Both the position numbers and the translations under genes were made by a program. Positions 50,854-59,992 of a stretch of DNA of 64,000 nucleotides are shown here, in pieces. The stretch lies in NCBI GenBank assembly GCA_963799415.1, contig CAWCXI010000013.1:62001-126000 (forward strand), read 5' to 3'. The notes under the pieces are model-generated. The model saw nothing but the letters and a program-made list of their open reading frames with translations. It did not search any database and was not told where the DNA came from. Source of the DNA: JAMXLO01 sp963799415 (GTDB lineage: Bacteria; Pseudomonadota; Alphaproteobacteria; Acetobacterales; Acetobacteraceae). Position 1 is the first letter of the stretch. The number at the start of each line of letters is the position of its first letter.

Positions 50854-52032
50854 TTACGCTGCTGACGCGAGAAGGCAGTCCGCTAATTCTATTGTCCACG
50901 CGCTGCCGTGATCGGATCGAAGCGTCAGGGTGCCGTTGACCTGCTTCACGAGGCGTCTGACGATGCTCATTCCACGTCTTTGTGTCTCTGCTTCGATGAA
51001 GCCGACGCCGTTGTCACTGACAGATAGCAACATCCGCTCCTCGTTGCCCTTCAAGCCTACGGAGATTTCCCCGATGTCATCTGGGAAAGCATGAAGATAG
51101 GCGTTGTTGACCAGTTCTGTTATGACGATGCCCAAAGACGTAGCCGTATCAAGGGAAACCCGCACCGGCTCAACCGCGCAAACGAGCTTGATACGATCCT
51201 GATTGTAAAGCTCTGGGAGGTTGTGGCAGAGAGCACTGACGTAGTCGCCAAAGTTTATGACTTTGCTCATTCCCGTCCCAAGCAGATGTTCAAAGACTTC
51301 TGCGAGACCCATCACTCTCAAGGCGATAGACCTAAAAGCCAAGGTGCTTGACTTGTCATGCTCGACGTCAAGCTGTGCCGTCAGCAGGCCGTAAACGAGA
51401 TGAAGGCTGTTGCGAACGCGATGTTTTAGTTCCTGAGAAAGCGTCTCCTTCTCCTCGATCAGATGCGCCATTTCCGCGATAGTCCGCCGCAGGACTTGCG
51501 CTCTGTCGGCGGTCGCGACCGCCTCGGCGAGTACGTTGGCAAAGCCAGTGAGAAAGTGGATATCGTGTTCGTCAAATGCATCCTGCACGAGACTATCAAC
51601 TTCAAGAACACCAAAGGGAGGTCCTGTCTCGGCCGCGACCAAGACGTCCGCAGTCGAGACAATGCTGTGCTCCGGGTAGAAAGCTGGCAGTGTATAGGTA
51701 TTTGCCTCGGCTATGTTTGGGCAAAGCTGTGGTTCGCCAGTTTCGAAGGCCAGACCTTGCGGTGACGACTGATCCGCCACTGAAATAGCATAGCCCACAA
51801 CACCGTCTTTCCAGCCTTGGCCCGCAACAACGAGAAGGTCATTCTCCGCTGAACGATACCTGCATATTTTACAGAACGGAACATCGAGGCATTCGGCGCA
51901 CACCCGCGCAGCCTGTTCAAGTACCGCCTGCAAATTCGCCTCTCGGAACGCAAATGTTCCGAATAATGCCAGCGCTTTTTCTCTGCGGAGGAGTTTTTCG
52001 ATTTGTTCCGTATCAGAAAAGCTTCGTGCCAT
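50854..52032 (-). CDS. GAF-domain sensor histidine kinase (HisKA_2/HWE-like)
   Basis: 392-residue soluble kinase. The GAF sensor domain is at about 25-175 (CAECLDVPFCKICRYR, GEPQLCPNIAEA). The dimerisation box ELKHRVRNSLHLVYGLL places the phospho-His at 204. The ATPase domain has N-box ELVNNAYLHAFPD and G-box SDNGVGF. There is no membrane segment, so it senses an intracellular or diffusible signal. It is divergent from the receiver gene at 52168, its probable partner. Codon use is visibly less GC-rich than in neighbouring genes, hinting at later acquisition. Confidence 0.92.
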   Translation of the reverse strand: MARSFSDTEQIEKLLRREKALALFGTFAFREANLQAVLEQAARVCAECLDVPFCKICRYRSAENDLLVVAGQGWKDGVVGYAISVADQSSPQGLAFETGEPQLCPNIAEANTYTLPAFYPEHSIVSTADVLVAAETGPPFGVLEVDSLVQDAFDEHDIHFLTGFANVLAEAVATADRAQVLRRTIAEMAHLIEEKETLSQELKHRVRNSLHLVYGLLTAQLDVEHDKSSTLAFRSIALRVMGLAEVFEHLLGTGMSKVINFGDYVSALCHNLPELYNQDRIKLVCAVEPVRVSLDTATSLGIVITELVNNAYLHAFPDDIGEISVGLKGNEERMLLSVSDNGVGFIEAETQRRGMSIVRRLVKQVNGTLTLRSDHGSAWTIELADCLLASAA

Positions 52033-52054
52033 CGAAATAATCCTTGACCCAACT

Positions 52055-52080
52055 CTCCGCTCACGACACAGTGAGCGGAG
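52055..52080. promoter_or_regulatory. Palindrome between divergent kinase and receiver genes
   Basis: CTCCGCTCAC-GACACA-GTGAGCGGAG has perfect 10-bp arms around a 6-nt centre. It lies 23 nt upstream of the kinase ATG, in the shared promoter region. It could be an operator for a dimeric regulator or a leader hairpin. Confidence 0.45.
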
Positions 52081-52167
52081 GCGTACTCGCCGTTGGTTGC
52101 GCGTCCACTAGCACGAGCATTGGGGGTGGCGCACGCTTTGTTTTGGGACGCCTATAGGACTGGGTGA

Positions 52168-52641
52168 ATGCCAGACGTACTGGTCGTAGAAGACGACATC
52201 TTGATAGCCGACCTGCTTCAAGGAGCGCTGGAGGCGGAGGGCTACCATGTGAGTGGCCTCGCTCGCACGATTGCCGAGGCGAAGGAATCAGCGGAGCTGC
52301 ATCCTCCTGACTTCGCAATAATTGATATTCGCCTCGCAAATGGAGATTGCGGCACTGAGTTCGGAGCGTATTTGCGTTCCACAACGCCCAGCCTTGGTAT
52401 TGTTTATTCGACCGGAAATAGCTCCGATTGGGAGCTTACAAGGTTGGACGGCGATGCCGTCATGACGAAGCCATACCCATTGCGCGATATAGCGCGCGGT
52501 TTGGAAATAATCACGGAGCTTAGGCGGCTGGGGCGCACACATTTGAGGCTTCCGCGCAACTTTCGACTGCTCGATCAACCTGCATCAGCGGGAAACTTTG
52601 ATCAGCGAGAGATTGCCACCTCGGCGGCCAGCGCGCCGTAG
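52168..52641 (+). CDS. Single-domain response regulator
   Basis: 157-residue receiver-only protein. The acidic pair is E8-D9-D10, the phospho-acceptor Asp53 (IIDIRLANGD), Thr82 in YSTGN and Lys101 in MTKPY. No DNA-binding or enzymatic output domain follows; the last 40 residues are a basic then disordered tail. It probably relays phosphate from the divergent GAF histidine kinase to another protein. Confidence 0.9.
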   Translation: MPDVLVVEDDILIADLLQGALEAEGYHVSGLARTIAEAKESAELHPPDFAIIDIRLANGDCGTEFGAYLRSTTPSLGIVYSTGNSSDWELTRLDGDAVMTKPYPLRDIARGLEIITELRRLGRTHLRLPRNFRLLDQPASAGNFDQREIATSAASAP

Positions 52642-52817
52642 TTACGGCAACCGCACAACACTTGCGAAATCGGCCCGCCGCCGAGCCGGCCCGTACAGCT
52701 CATAGTCGCTCCAATCACATGAGCGTGCATCGTGCACTGTTGACAGATTTATAACGGCATGGTTACGAGGGTGTCTCCCATAACTTGGAGCCTGCACGGC
52801 TCATAGGGAGGCAGGCA

Positions 52818-53144
52818 ATGACCTCAACCGACTCGGTCGATGGAAGCCCGGAGACGTGCGCGCAAGCCTATGCCCGTGCGCTTGACGTGTGGGGCCAATG
52901 GCTCCGGCAATGGCGTCGCACGGGCGCGCCACGCTCACTTCAGGCTACCCTCATCTGTAAGCAGATCGCTTCGGAAAAATTCGGTGCGTGGAAGGCCGAG
53001 TTGCGGACAGGCCGGTCATCACGTCAGGCCATGCGCGCAGCACGGACCGAACTCTCGTTGGACAAGATGCTATCAAATCAGACGCGACGAGCGTGCATCG
53101 GCGCACGCGGCCATCTGACAATTCCGCTCACTTCCGCGCTCTGA
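52818..53144 (+). CDS. Hypothetical protein
   Basis: 108-residue frame from ATG 52818 preceded by GGGAGGCAG at good spacing, with TTGACA at 52740-52745 upstream as a possible -35. The product is polar, with an Ala-rich helix (ETCAQAYARALDVWGQWLRQ) and a basic C-terminal half. No family is recognised. Its end overlaps the convergent dioxygenase gene by 17 nt. It could be a small regulator, but it could also be non-coding. Confidence 0.4.
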   Translation: MTSTDSVDGSPETCAQAYARALDVWGQWLRQWRRTGAPRSLQATLICKQIASEKFGAWKAELRTGRSSRQAMRAARTELSLDKMLSNQTRRACIGARGHLTIPLTSAL

Positions 53145-54117
53145 CCGAGTCCCACCAGGGACACACGCCGCTCATCCGCTGATAGTTGCCGTCAATCACC
53201 TGTAGCGGTGCGCGCTGGCCTTCCTGTGCCGGCATGTGCGGCGAGCCATCGGGCCCCATCGCATCGAACAGTCCCTGATGGCCCCAATAGCTGGCGACGG
53301 TTGTCATCTCCGACGGCTGCCACGTGGCATCGTCCACCTCGAGACCGCCCCAGCCGTATTCGATCAGTATATCCGATGGTGTGTGCATGTAGAACGAGGT
53401 GACCAGATCGTTCGGATGACGTCCCAGAGTCGCGACGATGCGGTCCTTCTCGCCGAGTGCGATGTCGTATCCCTGCCCCACATCGTCGAACGAGTACAGC
53501 TCCACCATCAGATGATGCATGCCGGTGTGCGGGGCCTCGAACAACGCCACACTGTGATGACGCGGGTTCGCGTGCAGGAAATATGCGGTGATCGGCTGCC
53601 GCACATAATCGCTGATACGGAAGCCGAGCAGGTCGCAATAGAACGGCAGTGCAGTGTCGATGCTGGTCACCGTCAGCACGACGTGGCCCATGCCCAGCGG
53701 CCCGGTTCGGAAGCCGGAAATCGAACGCCCGGGCTTGAACGCCGTGTCGGCGATCTGCGGGCCATGAAATGCCTCCAGCCAGTTGCCGGACGGATCGGCG
53801 AACGAGATCAGGCCGCTGACGAAGCGCTGATCGGCCAGCGCCGCCGGCTCACGCTTCACCGCGACACCGGCGCCTTCCAGTCGCGCCGCCAGTGCGTCCA
53901 GCGCAGCGCCGTCCGCGACCTCCCAACCGAAGTAGCGTTGTCCCTCGCGCAATGAGTTGTCGACCACCAGGCGTTGGCTGCGATCGTCCATACGGAACGC
54001 GCGCACCCCTGCGCCGCGGTCCACCGCCTGCATGCCAAGCCAGTTGGTGGCGTAATTCGTCCAGTCGTCGAGCTTGTCCGTGCCGATGCCGAGATAGCCG
54101 AGTGCCTGGATGCTCAT
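53128..54117 (-). CDS. Type I extradiol ring-cleavage dioxygenase (BphC/HsaC-like)
   Basis: 329-residue two-domain VOC-fold enzyme. The C-terminal domain carries the Fe(II) ligands His145 (GPLGMGHVVL), His201 or 202 (GMHHLMVELYSFDD) and Glu252 (LIEYGWGG), so it should cleave a catechol ring meta to the hydroxyls. The N-terminal domain is the usual non-catalytic copy. The length and HxxxxxxxDD-type segment match 2,3-dihydroxybiphenyl dioxygenase relatives. It is followed by the amine-oxidase-type gene on the same strand. Confidence 0.92.
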   Translation of the reverse strand: MSIQALGYLGIGTDKLDDWTNYATNWLGMQAVDRGAGVRAFRMDDRSQRLVVDNSLREGQRYFGWEVADGAALDALAARLEGAGVAVKREPAALADQRFVSGLISFADPSGNWLEAFHGPQIADTAFKPGRSISGFRTGPLGMGHVVLTVTSIDTALPFYCDLLGFRISDYVRQPITAYFLHANPRHHSVALFEAPHTGMHHLMVELYSFDDVGQGYDIALGEKDRIVATLGRHPNDLVTSFYMHTPSDILIEYGWGGLEVDDATWQPSEMTTVASYWGHQGLFDAMGPDGSPHMPAQEGQRAPLQVIDGNYQRMSGVCPWWDSVRARK

Positions 54118-54144
54118 GGTGCGATCCTCCCGGCCGCTATACTA

Positions 54145-55410
54145 TCACGCTGCGATGCGCGCTGCATCCTGGCCGCTGATCCACGCGCCGGCCACGGTGC
54201 CGGTCATGCCGTCGTGGCAGGCCTCCCCGGCGAACAGCAGATGTCCGTCCGCCAGCGGCTGGGCAAGTGCCGCGCGCGCATCGGCATTGCCCGGGCGCAC
54301 GAAGGAGTATGCGCCGCGCACAAACGGATCGGCGTCCCATCGCGTCACCAGTCGCTGCCCGCCGGCGAACACGCGGTCCACCCGGGCGCCGAACAGCGTG
54401 CGCAACTGACCGAGCGCGAAGTCAACCGCAGCAGAATCGCCGGCGCGCGCCAACTCCCATGCAATGGGCCCGCCTACCCAGCCCTGCACGTAGTCACGTT
54501 TGTAGGGCCAGCACTGAAACCCCATGGTTGGATCGCCGCTGCGCTTCACCTGCCGGTCGATCGAACAGTGCAGCGGCAGGCCAAGCCGGTCCGATCCGGT
54601 CGCGCGCAACGCAACCTTCATAGCGAGCCCCATCGGCAGGGCATGGATCGCCGCCTGCGTTGCCACCGGCAGCGGCGGATCGAACACGATGGCGCCCGCC
54701 GCCAATACACCGGTGGATACGGTAACGATGGCCGACCGCGCGGTGACCACGCCGCGCGCCGTCTCCACCGACACACCGGCACCGCCCCAGGACACCCGTG
54801 TCACCGGCGTGGACAGCCTGAGATCGAGGCCCTCGCCCAGCCGGCGCGCGACGAACGCGCCGATGCCGCCGTCCGGCACCAGGTTGCTCCCCGACAGCAC
54901 GTTGCGGAGCCAGTCGCGCAGGCTGAACTCGTCGGCGCTGGCGACACAGATGATCGGCCCTTCCCACGTCTCCACCGTCACCGCCCACGGATCGTCCGGC
55001 ATCGACCGCGCCACCTCGGCCATCGGCACATCGTCGCGCGTTTGCAGGATCTTCGCGGCCCGATCCTCGAAGCGCTGCCACGCCTCCGCATAGTCGGCGT
55101 ATTCCTCCGCGGTCGCCTCGCGCGTGCCCACGAAGGTGCGCTCGACCCGCAGCTCGGCCGAACGCAGCAGCGTCTCACCCGCCGCGCGCGCGATCGGCAC
55201 CAGCGGGTTCGTCTCGGCGTTGTGCAGCCACACCGAACCCATGTCGAACCAGACGCCGCCCAGTTCGGCCGGATGGGTCGTCCAGGCGCGGCCGCCGATG
55301 CGGCCCGACGCCTCCAGCACCAGCGCGCTCCGCCCGGCGGCACGAAGCGCCGTCGCTGCGCCGAGCCCGGCGAGCCCGGCACCGATCACCACAACATCGA
55401 CATCGGCCAT
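54145..55410 (-). CDS. Flavin-dependent amine oxidase-family protein
   Basis: 421-residue FAD enzyme of the monoamine oxidase fold. The dinucleotide site VVVIGAGLAGLGAATALRAAG is at residues 6-26, with GRIGGRAWT after the second strand and a C-terminal FAD-contact FAGEACHDGMTGTVAGAW. The covalent-flavin cysteine of mammalian MAO is not obvious. It probably oxidises a primary or secondary amine or a related substrate. It is 27 nt upstream of the extradiol dioxygenase gene in transcription order. Confidence 0.88.
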   Translation of the reverse strand: MADVDVVVIGAGLAGLGAATALRAAGRSALVLEASGRIGGRAWTTHPAELGGVWFDMGSVWLHNAETNPLVPIARAAGETLLRSAELRVERTFVGTREATAEEYADYAEAWQRFEDRAAKILQTRDDVPMAEVARSMPDDPWAVTVETWEGPIICVASADEFSLRDWLRNVLSGSNLVPDGGIGAFVARRLGEGLDLRLSTPVTRVSWGGAGVSVETARGVVTARSAIVTVSTGVLAAGAIVFDPPLPVATQAAIHALPMGLAMKVALRATGSDRLGLPLHCSIDRQVKRSGDPTMGFQCWPYKRDYVQGWVGGPIAWELARAGDSAAVDFALGQLRTLFGARVDRVFAGGQRLVTRWDADPFVRGAYSFVRPGNADARAALAQPLADGHLLFAGEACHDGMTGTVAGAWISGQDAARIAA

Positions 55411-55448
55411 AATGGCAACCTATCGTGCGGCCGGTTAGGAGGCCAGCC

Positions 55449-56585
55449 ATGCCCGATCATACCCCAGTCAGCACCGATACTCTGGTCATCGACATGGCGC
55501 GGCGGTTCGCCACCGAACGCCTCGCCCCCGGCGCCGCGGCGCGTGAGAAGGCCGGCGCCATAGAGCCGGAGATCGTTCGCGAACTCGGCGAACTCGGCAT
55601 ATTCGGCGCCACCACGCCGGCGCAGTGGGATGGCTCGGAGATAGACCCGGTCACCTACGCCCTGCTGCTGGAGGAGATCGCCGCCGGCGACGGCTCGGTC
55701 TCTACCATGGTGAGCGTGCACAACTCGCCCACCTGCATCATCTTCGACCAATACGGCACCGACGCGCAGAAGGACCGCTGGCTGCGTCCGCTGGCGACCG
55801 GCGCCGCCGTGGGGTCGTTCGCGCTCACCGAGCCGCAGGCCGGCTCCGATGCATCGAACCTGCGCACGCGGGCGGTGAAGAAGGGCGACCGCTACATCGT
55901 CAACGGCGCCAAGCAGTTCATCTCGTCAGGTGGCGTGCCAGGCAGCACAGTGCTGTTCGCCGTCACTGATCCCGCCGCTGGGCGCAAGGGCATCTCGTGC
56001 TTCGTGGTGGACAAGGCGACACAAGGCTACGTGGTGGCGCGGCGCGAGGAAAAACTCGGGCAGAAGGCGTCCGAGACGTGCGCGCTGGCGTTCGAGGATA
56101 TGGAGGTCCCCGAGGACCAGCGCATTGGCGGCGAGGGCGAAGGCTATCGGATCGCGCTGTCCACGCTAGAGAGCGGCCGCATCGGCATCGCCGCGCAGAG
56201 TGTGGGGATGGCGCGCGCGGCGCTGGACTACGCGGTGGCGTATGCCAAGGAGCGCCAGGCCTTTGGCGGACGCATCATCGACTTCCAGGCGGTGGGGTTC
56301 CGCTTGGTTGATGCCAAGACCAAGCTGGAGGCGGCGCGACAGATGACGCTGCACGCGGCACGGCTGAAGGCTGAGGGACAACCCGCGATCGAGGCTGCCT
56401 GCATGGCAAAGCTGTTCGCGTCCGAGGCCGCCGAGGCGGTGTGCACGGCGGCGATCCAGACGCTGGGCGGCTACGGTTACCTGGCGGACTATCCGGTGGA
56501 ACGCATCTATCGCGACGTGCGGGTGTGCCAGATCTACGAAGGCACGTCGGATGTGCAGAAGCTGATCTTGCAGCGGATGCTGTGA
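55449..56585 (+). CDS. Acyl-CoA dehydrogenase
   Basis: 378-residue acyl-CoA dehydrogenase. FAD and substrate-binding segments SFALTEPQAGSDASNL and QFISSGGVPGSTVLFAVTD, RQAFGGRIIDFQAV, and the catalytic glutamate in CQIYEGTSDVQK are present. The GGYGYLADYPVER motif is typical of short/branched-chain members. ATG 55449 is chosen over GTG-like starts upstream. It is divergent from the amine oxidase gene and is followed 32 nt later by the GMC gene. Confidence 0.93.
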   Translation: MPDHTPVSTDTLVIDMARRFATERLAPGAAAREKAGAIEPEIVRELGELGIFGATTPAQWDGSEIDPVTYALLLEEIAAGDGSVSTMVSVHNSPTCIIFDQYGTDAQKDRWLRPLATGAAVGSFALTEPQAGSDASNLRTRAVKKGDRYIVNGAKQFISSGGVPGSTVLFAVTDPAAGRKGISCFVVDKATQGYVVARREEKLGQKASETCALAFEDMEVPEDQRIGGEGEGYRIALSTLESGRIGIAAQSVGMARAALDYAVAYAKERQAFGGRIIDFQAVGFRLVDAKTKLEAARQMTLHAARLKAEGQPAIEAACMAKLFASEAAEAVCTAAIQTLGGYGYLADYPVERIYRDVRVCQIYEGTSDVQKLILQRML

Positions 56586-56617
56586 TCATCAAGCCTGCTT
56601 AGGTTCTGGGGAAGATC

Positions 56618-58240
56618 ATGCCCGCCGGTTACGACTACATCATCGTCGGAGCCGGATCGGCGGGGTGCGTGCTTGCCAATCGGCTGACCGAAGACGAAGA
56701 CGTGACGGTCCTGCTGCTCGAAGCCGGCGGTCGCGATAACCACCCATACGTCCAGATCCCGCTTGGGCTCGGCAAGCTTCAACAGCACAAGATGTTCGAC
56801 TGGGGCTATACGACCGAGCCCGAACCGCATCTGAACAATCGTCGGCTTACATTACTGAGAGGCAAGGCACTTGGCGGCTCATCGTCGATCAACGTTATGG
56901 CCTATACCCGTGGCCATCGTGCCGACTTCGATCGTTGGGCGCAGCAGGGAGCGTCGGGATGGTCCTATGCGGATGCATTGCCGTATTTCAAACGAAGCGA
57001 GTCCTGGGAGGGTGGTGAAAACCCTTGGCGCGGCGGCTCGGGACCGCTGGGAACCCAAGGGAATTGCGATACCGATCCGCTATTCGACGCGTGGCGCGAA
57101 GCCGGACGGCTGGCGGGATGGCCTGTCACAGATGATCCCAATGGCGCCGATCTGGTCGGCTTCGGCGACAGCCAATGGACGATCCGCAACGGCCGCCGGA
57201 CATCTGCTTCGGCCGCTTATCTGAAGCCGGTCCTGCAACGGCGCAATCTGACGCTGCGAACCGACGCACGCGTGACCAAGGTGACGCTGCGGGGCACTCA
57301 TGCGACGGGCGTGGAGTTCGTGCATCGAGGCGCCACGGTGCATGCCGAGGCGAGGCGCGAAGTCATACTCTGCGGGGGCGTGTTCAACTCGCCGCAGTTA
57401 TTGATGTTGTCCGGCATAGGTCCGGCAGCACATTTGAAGGAACTGGGCATTGCACAGCTGATCGATCTCCCGGTCGGCAAGAACCTGCGCGATCATCTGC
57501 AGGTCAGGCTGCGATGGTCGCGCCTCGGCCAGGGGCCGTTCCGTCGGTTGATGCGGGCCGATCGCGCCGCCCTCGCCATGGCTCAGGCCTGGTTGTTCAG
57601 AACCGGTCCGGCGACCATGCTGCCGAATGCCTTGAAGGCTTTCCTCAGGACGCGGTCTGAGCTGGATGCGCCGGACATCGAATTCCTGTTTCTCGCAGCA
57701 CCGCTCGATGCGCGGATATGGTTTCCCGGTGCGACGCCGCCTTATCACGATGCGTTCGGCATTCATCCGGTGCTGCTTCATCCGCGAAGCCAGGGTGAGG
57801 TGACGCTGCGCTCTGCCGATCCAGGCGCACTCGTGCGGATTGCGAACAATTTCCTGGCAGATCCGACCGATGTCGCCACTCTGCGCGCAGCGTTTAGACT
57901 TGCCGAGGACCTGGCTTACAAACGACCAATGGACGCGTTCCGTGGGAAGAGACTGGCTCCAGATTCCGCGCTGAAAACAGACGCCGAAATCGATGACTGG
58001 ATTCGGAATAGCGTGATCACGGTCAATCATCCGCTCGGGACCTGTGCCATGGGAGGCGGCCCGGATGCAGTACTCGATCCCGATCTGAAAGTCCGTGGCG
58101 CCGAAGGCCTGCGCGTCGTCGATGCCGCCGCTTTGCCGGACATGCCGTCCGCGCACATCAATGCAATTGTGATGATGCTGGCGGAGCGTGCCGCAGATCT
58201 GATCCGAGGCCGCCAGCCGCTGGCTCCGTTGAATGTCTGA
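56618..58240 (+). CDS. GMC-family FAD alcohol/choline dehydrogenase
   Basis: 540-residue GMC oxidoreductase. The FAD site YIIVGAGSAGCVLANRLTED is at residues 7-26, the GMC signature 1 region is RGKALGGSSSINVMAYTRGH, signature 2 is GVFNSPQLLMLSGIGP, and the active-site His is in VNHPLGTCAMGG with the second polar residue in SAHINAIVMM. It resembles AlkJ/choline dehydrogenases, oxidising an alcohol to an aldehyde. It lies just after the acyl-CoA dehydrogenase gene and may share its operon. Confidence 0.93.
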   Translation: MPAGYDYIIVGAGSAGCVLANRLTEDEDVTVLLLEAGGRDNHPYVQIPLGLGKLQQHKMFDWGYTTEPEPHLNNRRLTLLRGKALGGSSSINVMAYTRGHRADFDRWAQQGASGWSYADALPYFKRSESWEGGENPWRGGSGPLGTQGNCDTDPLFDAWREAGRLAGWPVTDDPNGADLVGFGDSQWTIRNGRRTSASAAYLKPVLQRRNLTLRTDARVTKVTLRGTHATGVEFVHRGATVHAEARREVILCGGVFNSPQLLMLSGIGPAAHLKELGIAQLIDLPVGKNLRDHLQVRLRWSRLGQGPFRRLMRADRAALAMAQAWLFRTGPATMLPNALKAFLRTRSELDAPDIEFLFLAAPLDARIWFPGATPPYHDAFGIHPVLLHPRSQGEVTLRSADPGALVRIANNFLADPTDVATLRAAFRLAEDLAYKRPMDAFRGKRLAPDSALKTDAEIDDWIRNSVITVNHPLGTCAMGGGPDAVLDPDLKVRGAEGLRVVDAAALPDMPSAHINAIVMMLAERAADLIRGRQPLAPLNV

Positions 58241-58608
58241 TGCGCACGGCGAGGATTCTCTCGCTTGGCCTGCTGCTTGGCGCTCGGATGACCGCCCGCG
58301 TTCCATCTCCTCCTTCGTCAACGGCGGATTATCGGGTTCGGACTCGGCCGCCGCCATGATCTTCGCATCAAGACGCGCCTTCGATATGATGCAGATCGCG
58401 CGCCGTGACCAATAGATAACAGACAGGTTCAACACGGAGGACGTGCGGAGGGCCACGAAGAGCCACCGGAGTTGGAGCCGCTTGAACTCCTGTGGCCCAC
58501 CGTGGCCCTCCGCACGTCCTCCGTGTTAAATGCCAAACGCTGCGGCCCACGAGCACAGGCGTTGCCAGACACCTGCGGCAGCAGCACCACCCGGGAGACT
58601 GACGCGTC
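58241..58608. other. 368-bp gap with a large palindrome
   Basis: No convincing gene. A 60-codon frame at 58233-58415 overlaps the GMC stop and has no homology. The main content is the palindrome at 58431-58527. The luciferase-like gene starts at 58609. Confidence 0.6.
58431..58527. repeat. 97-bp hairpin-forming palindrome
   Basis: Arms 58431-58473 and 58485-58527 are 43 bp each, the outer 27 bp identical, the rest with about five mismatches, around an 11-nt loop. The arm begins AACACGGAGGACGTGCGGAG. It looks like a dispersed hairpin repeat or small non-autonomous element. There is no transposase and no obvious target duplication. Confidence 0.8.
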
Positions 58609-59850
58609 ATGAAGTTCATGTGGTTCCACCTGATGCCCTACACCGAACTCCCGGATGACTTCCGCGAGAAGCATCCGTCGGTCTGGGTGGACATTCACTC
58701 CTCGCTGTTCGACCCGAAGCGCGCACACCACATGTACAACGACTTCATGGACGAGCTCGAATACGCCGCCGCGTGCGGCTACGACGCGATCTGCGTCAAC
58801 GAGCATCATTCCAACGGCTACGGCCTGATGCCGTCGCCCAACCTGATCGCCGCATCGCTCTCCCGCCGCACCACCGACACCGCCATCTGCGTGATGGGGA
58901 ACTCACTCGCCCTGTACAACCCGCCGACCCGCGTCGCAGAAGAGTTCGCCATGATCGACTGCATCTCCGGCGGCCGACTGATCGCCGGCTTCCCGGTCGG
59001 CACGCCGATGGACGACTGCTTCGCCTACGGCCAGAACCCGTCGCAACTCCGCGAGCGCTATTACGAGGCGCATGACCTGGTGATGAAGGCCTGGCAGCAC
59101 CCAGACACCTTCGCGTTCAACGGCCGCTACAACCAGCAGCGCTACGTCAACATCTGGCCGCGCCCGGTGCAGCGCCCGCATCCACCGGTGTGGATACCAG
59201 GCGGTGGCTCGATCGAGACCTGGCAGTGGTGCGCCGAGAAGGACTACGTCTATTCGTATTTGTCCTACTACGGCCACAAGATCGGCAAGGCGACGATGGA
59301 CGGCTATTGGGCGGAGATGGATCGCCTCGGCAAAGACCGCAATCCGTATCGCGCCGGCTTCGCCCAAACAGTGGCCGTGGCGGAGTCACGCCAACAGGCG
59401 ATCGACCTTTACACCGAGGCCGCCGAGTACTTCTTCTTTCGCTGCCTGCACATCGATCCGCGTTTCGCAGCGCCACCCGGCTACACCACCGAAGCGACGA
59501 CGCGCTTCGGTCTGACCAGCCAGGTGAGCGCCGCGGCTGCCCGCTCGCAGGCACGACCGACCGAGATGAAGGAACTGGTGGACGCCGGCTACCTGGTGAT
59601 CGGCACGCCGGACGAGGTGGCGGAGCAGATCGACGACCTCGCCACTAACCTGCACGTCGGCAACCTGATGCTGCTTTTGCAGTTCGGCAACATGAGCAAG
59701 GAACTGACCAAGTACAACACGAAGCTGTTCGCCGAACGCGTGATCCCGAAGCTGTCCGGCAAGTTCGCCGAATACGAGCATCGCTGGTGGCCGCAGCCCA
59801 TGCACACCGCCCAACGTGCCGAACTCCCAGCCTACGCACCAGCCAAATAA
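58609..59850 (+). CDS. Luciferase-like (LLM) flavin monooxygenase, copy 1
   Basis: 413-residue bacterial-luciferase-family monooxygenase. The barrel begins MKFMWFHLMPYTELPDDF, with CVNEHHSNGYGLMPSP (the conserved EHH), CISGGRLIAGFPVGTP and PPVWIPGGGSIETWQW. It should use reduced FMN supplied by a separate reductase. It is about 75-80% similar by eye to the next gene, showing a tandem duplication. A 97-bp palindrome lies upstream and a dispersed repeat downstream. Confidence 0.92.
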   Translation: MKFMWFHLMPYTELPDDFREKHPSVWVDIHSSLFDPKRAHHMYNDFMDELEYAAACGYDAICVNEHHSNGYGLMPSPNLIAASLSRRTTDTAICVMGNSLALYNPPTRVAEEFAMIDCISGGRLIAGFPVGTPMDDCFAYGQNPSQLRERYYEAHDLVMKAWQHPDTFAFNGRYNQQRYVNIWPRPVQRPHPPVWIPGGGSIETWQWCAEKDYVYSYLSYYGHKIGKATMDGYWAEMDRLGKDRNPYRAGFAQTVAVAESRQQAIDLYTEAAEYFFFRCLHIDPRFAAPPGYTTEATTRFGLTSQVSAAAARSQARPTEMKELVDAGYLVIGTPDEVAEQIDDLATNLHVGNLMLLLQFGNMSKELTKYNTKLFAERVIPKLSGKFAEYEHRWWPQPMHTAQRAELPAYAPAK

Positions 59851-59870
59851 GCCCTGTCACCACGAGCCCC

Positions 59871-59971
59871 GTCATTGCGAGGAGGCGGAGCCGACGAAGC
59901 AAGCTCGGTCACACGGAGCGCGCACAAACCTGACCGAGCTTGCTTCGTCGGCTCCGCTTCCTCGGAATGAC
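59871..59971. repeat. 101-bp dispersed palindromic repeat (copy B)
   Basis: Arms 59871-59911 and 59931-59971 pair with two mismatches. The 19-nt loop CACGGAGCGCGCACAAACC is the reverse complement of the interior of copy A at 46305-46407. It separates the two luciferase-like genes. Confidence 0.85.
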
Positions 59972-59992
59972 ACCTAAACGGAGAACCGACCC

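Noticed and set aside
58233..58415. 60-codon frame after the GMC gene
   Set aside because: Overlaps the GMC stop, no good Shine-Dalgarno and no homology.
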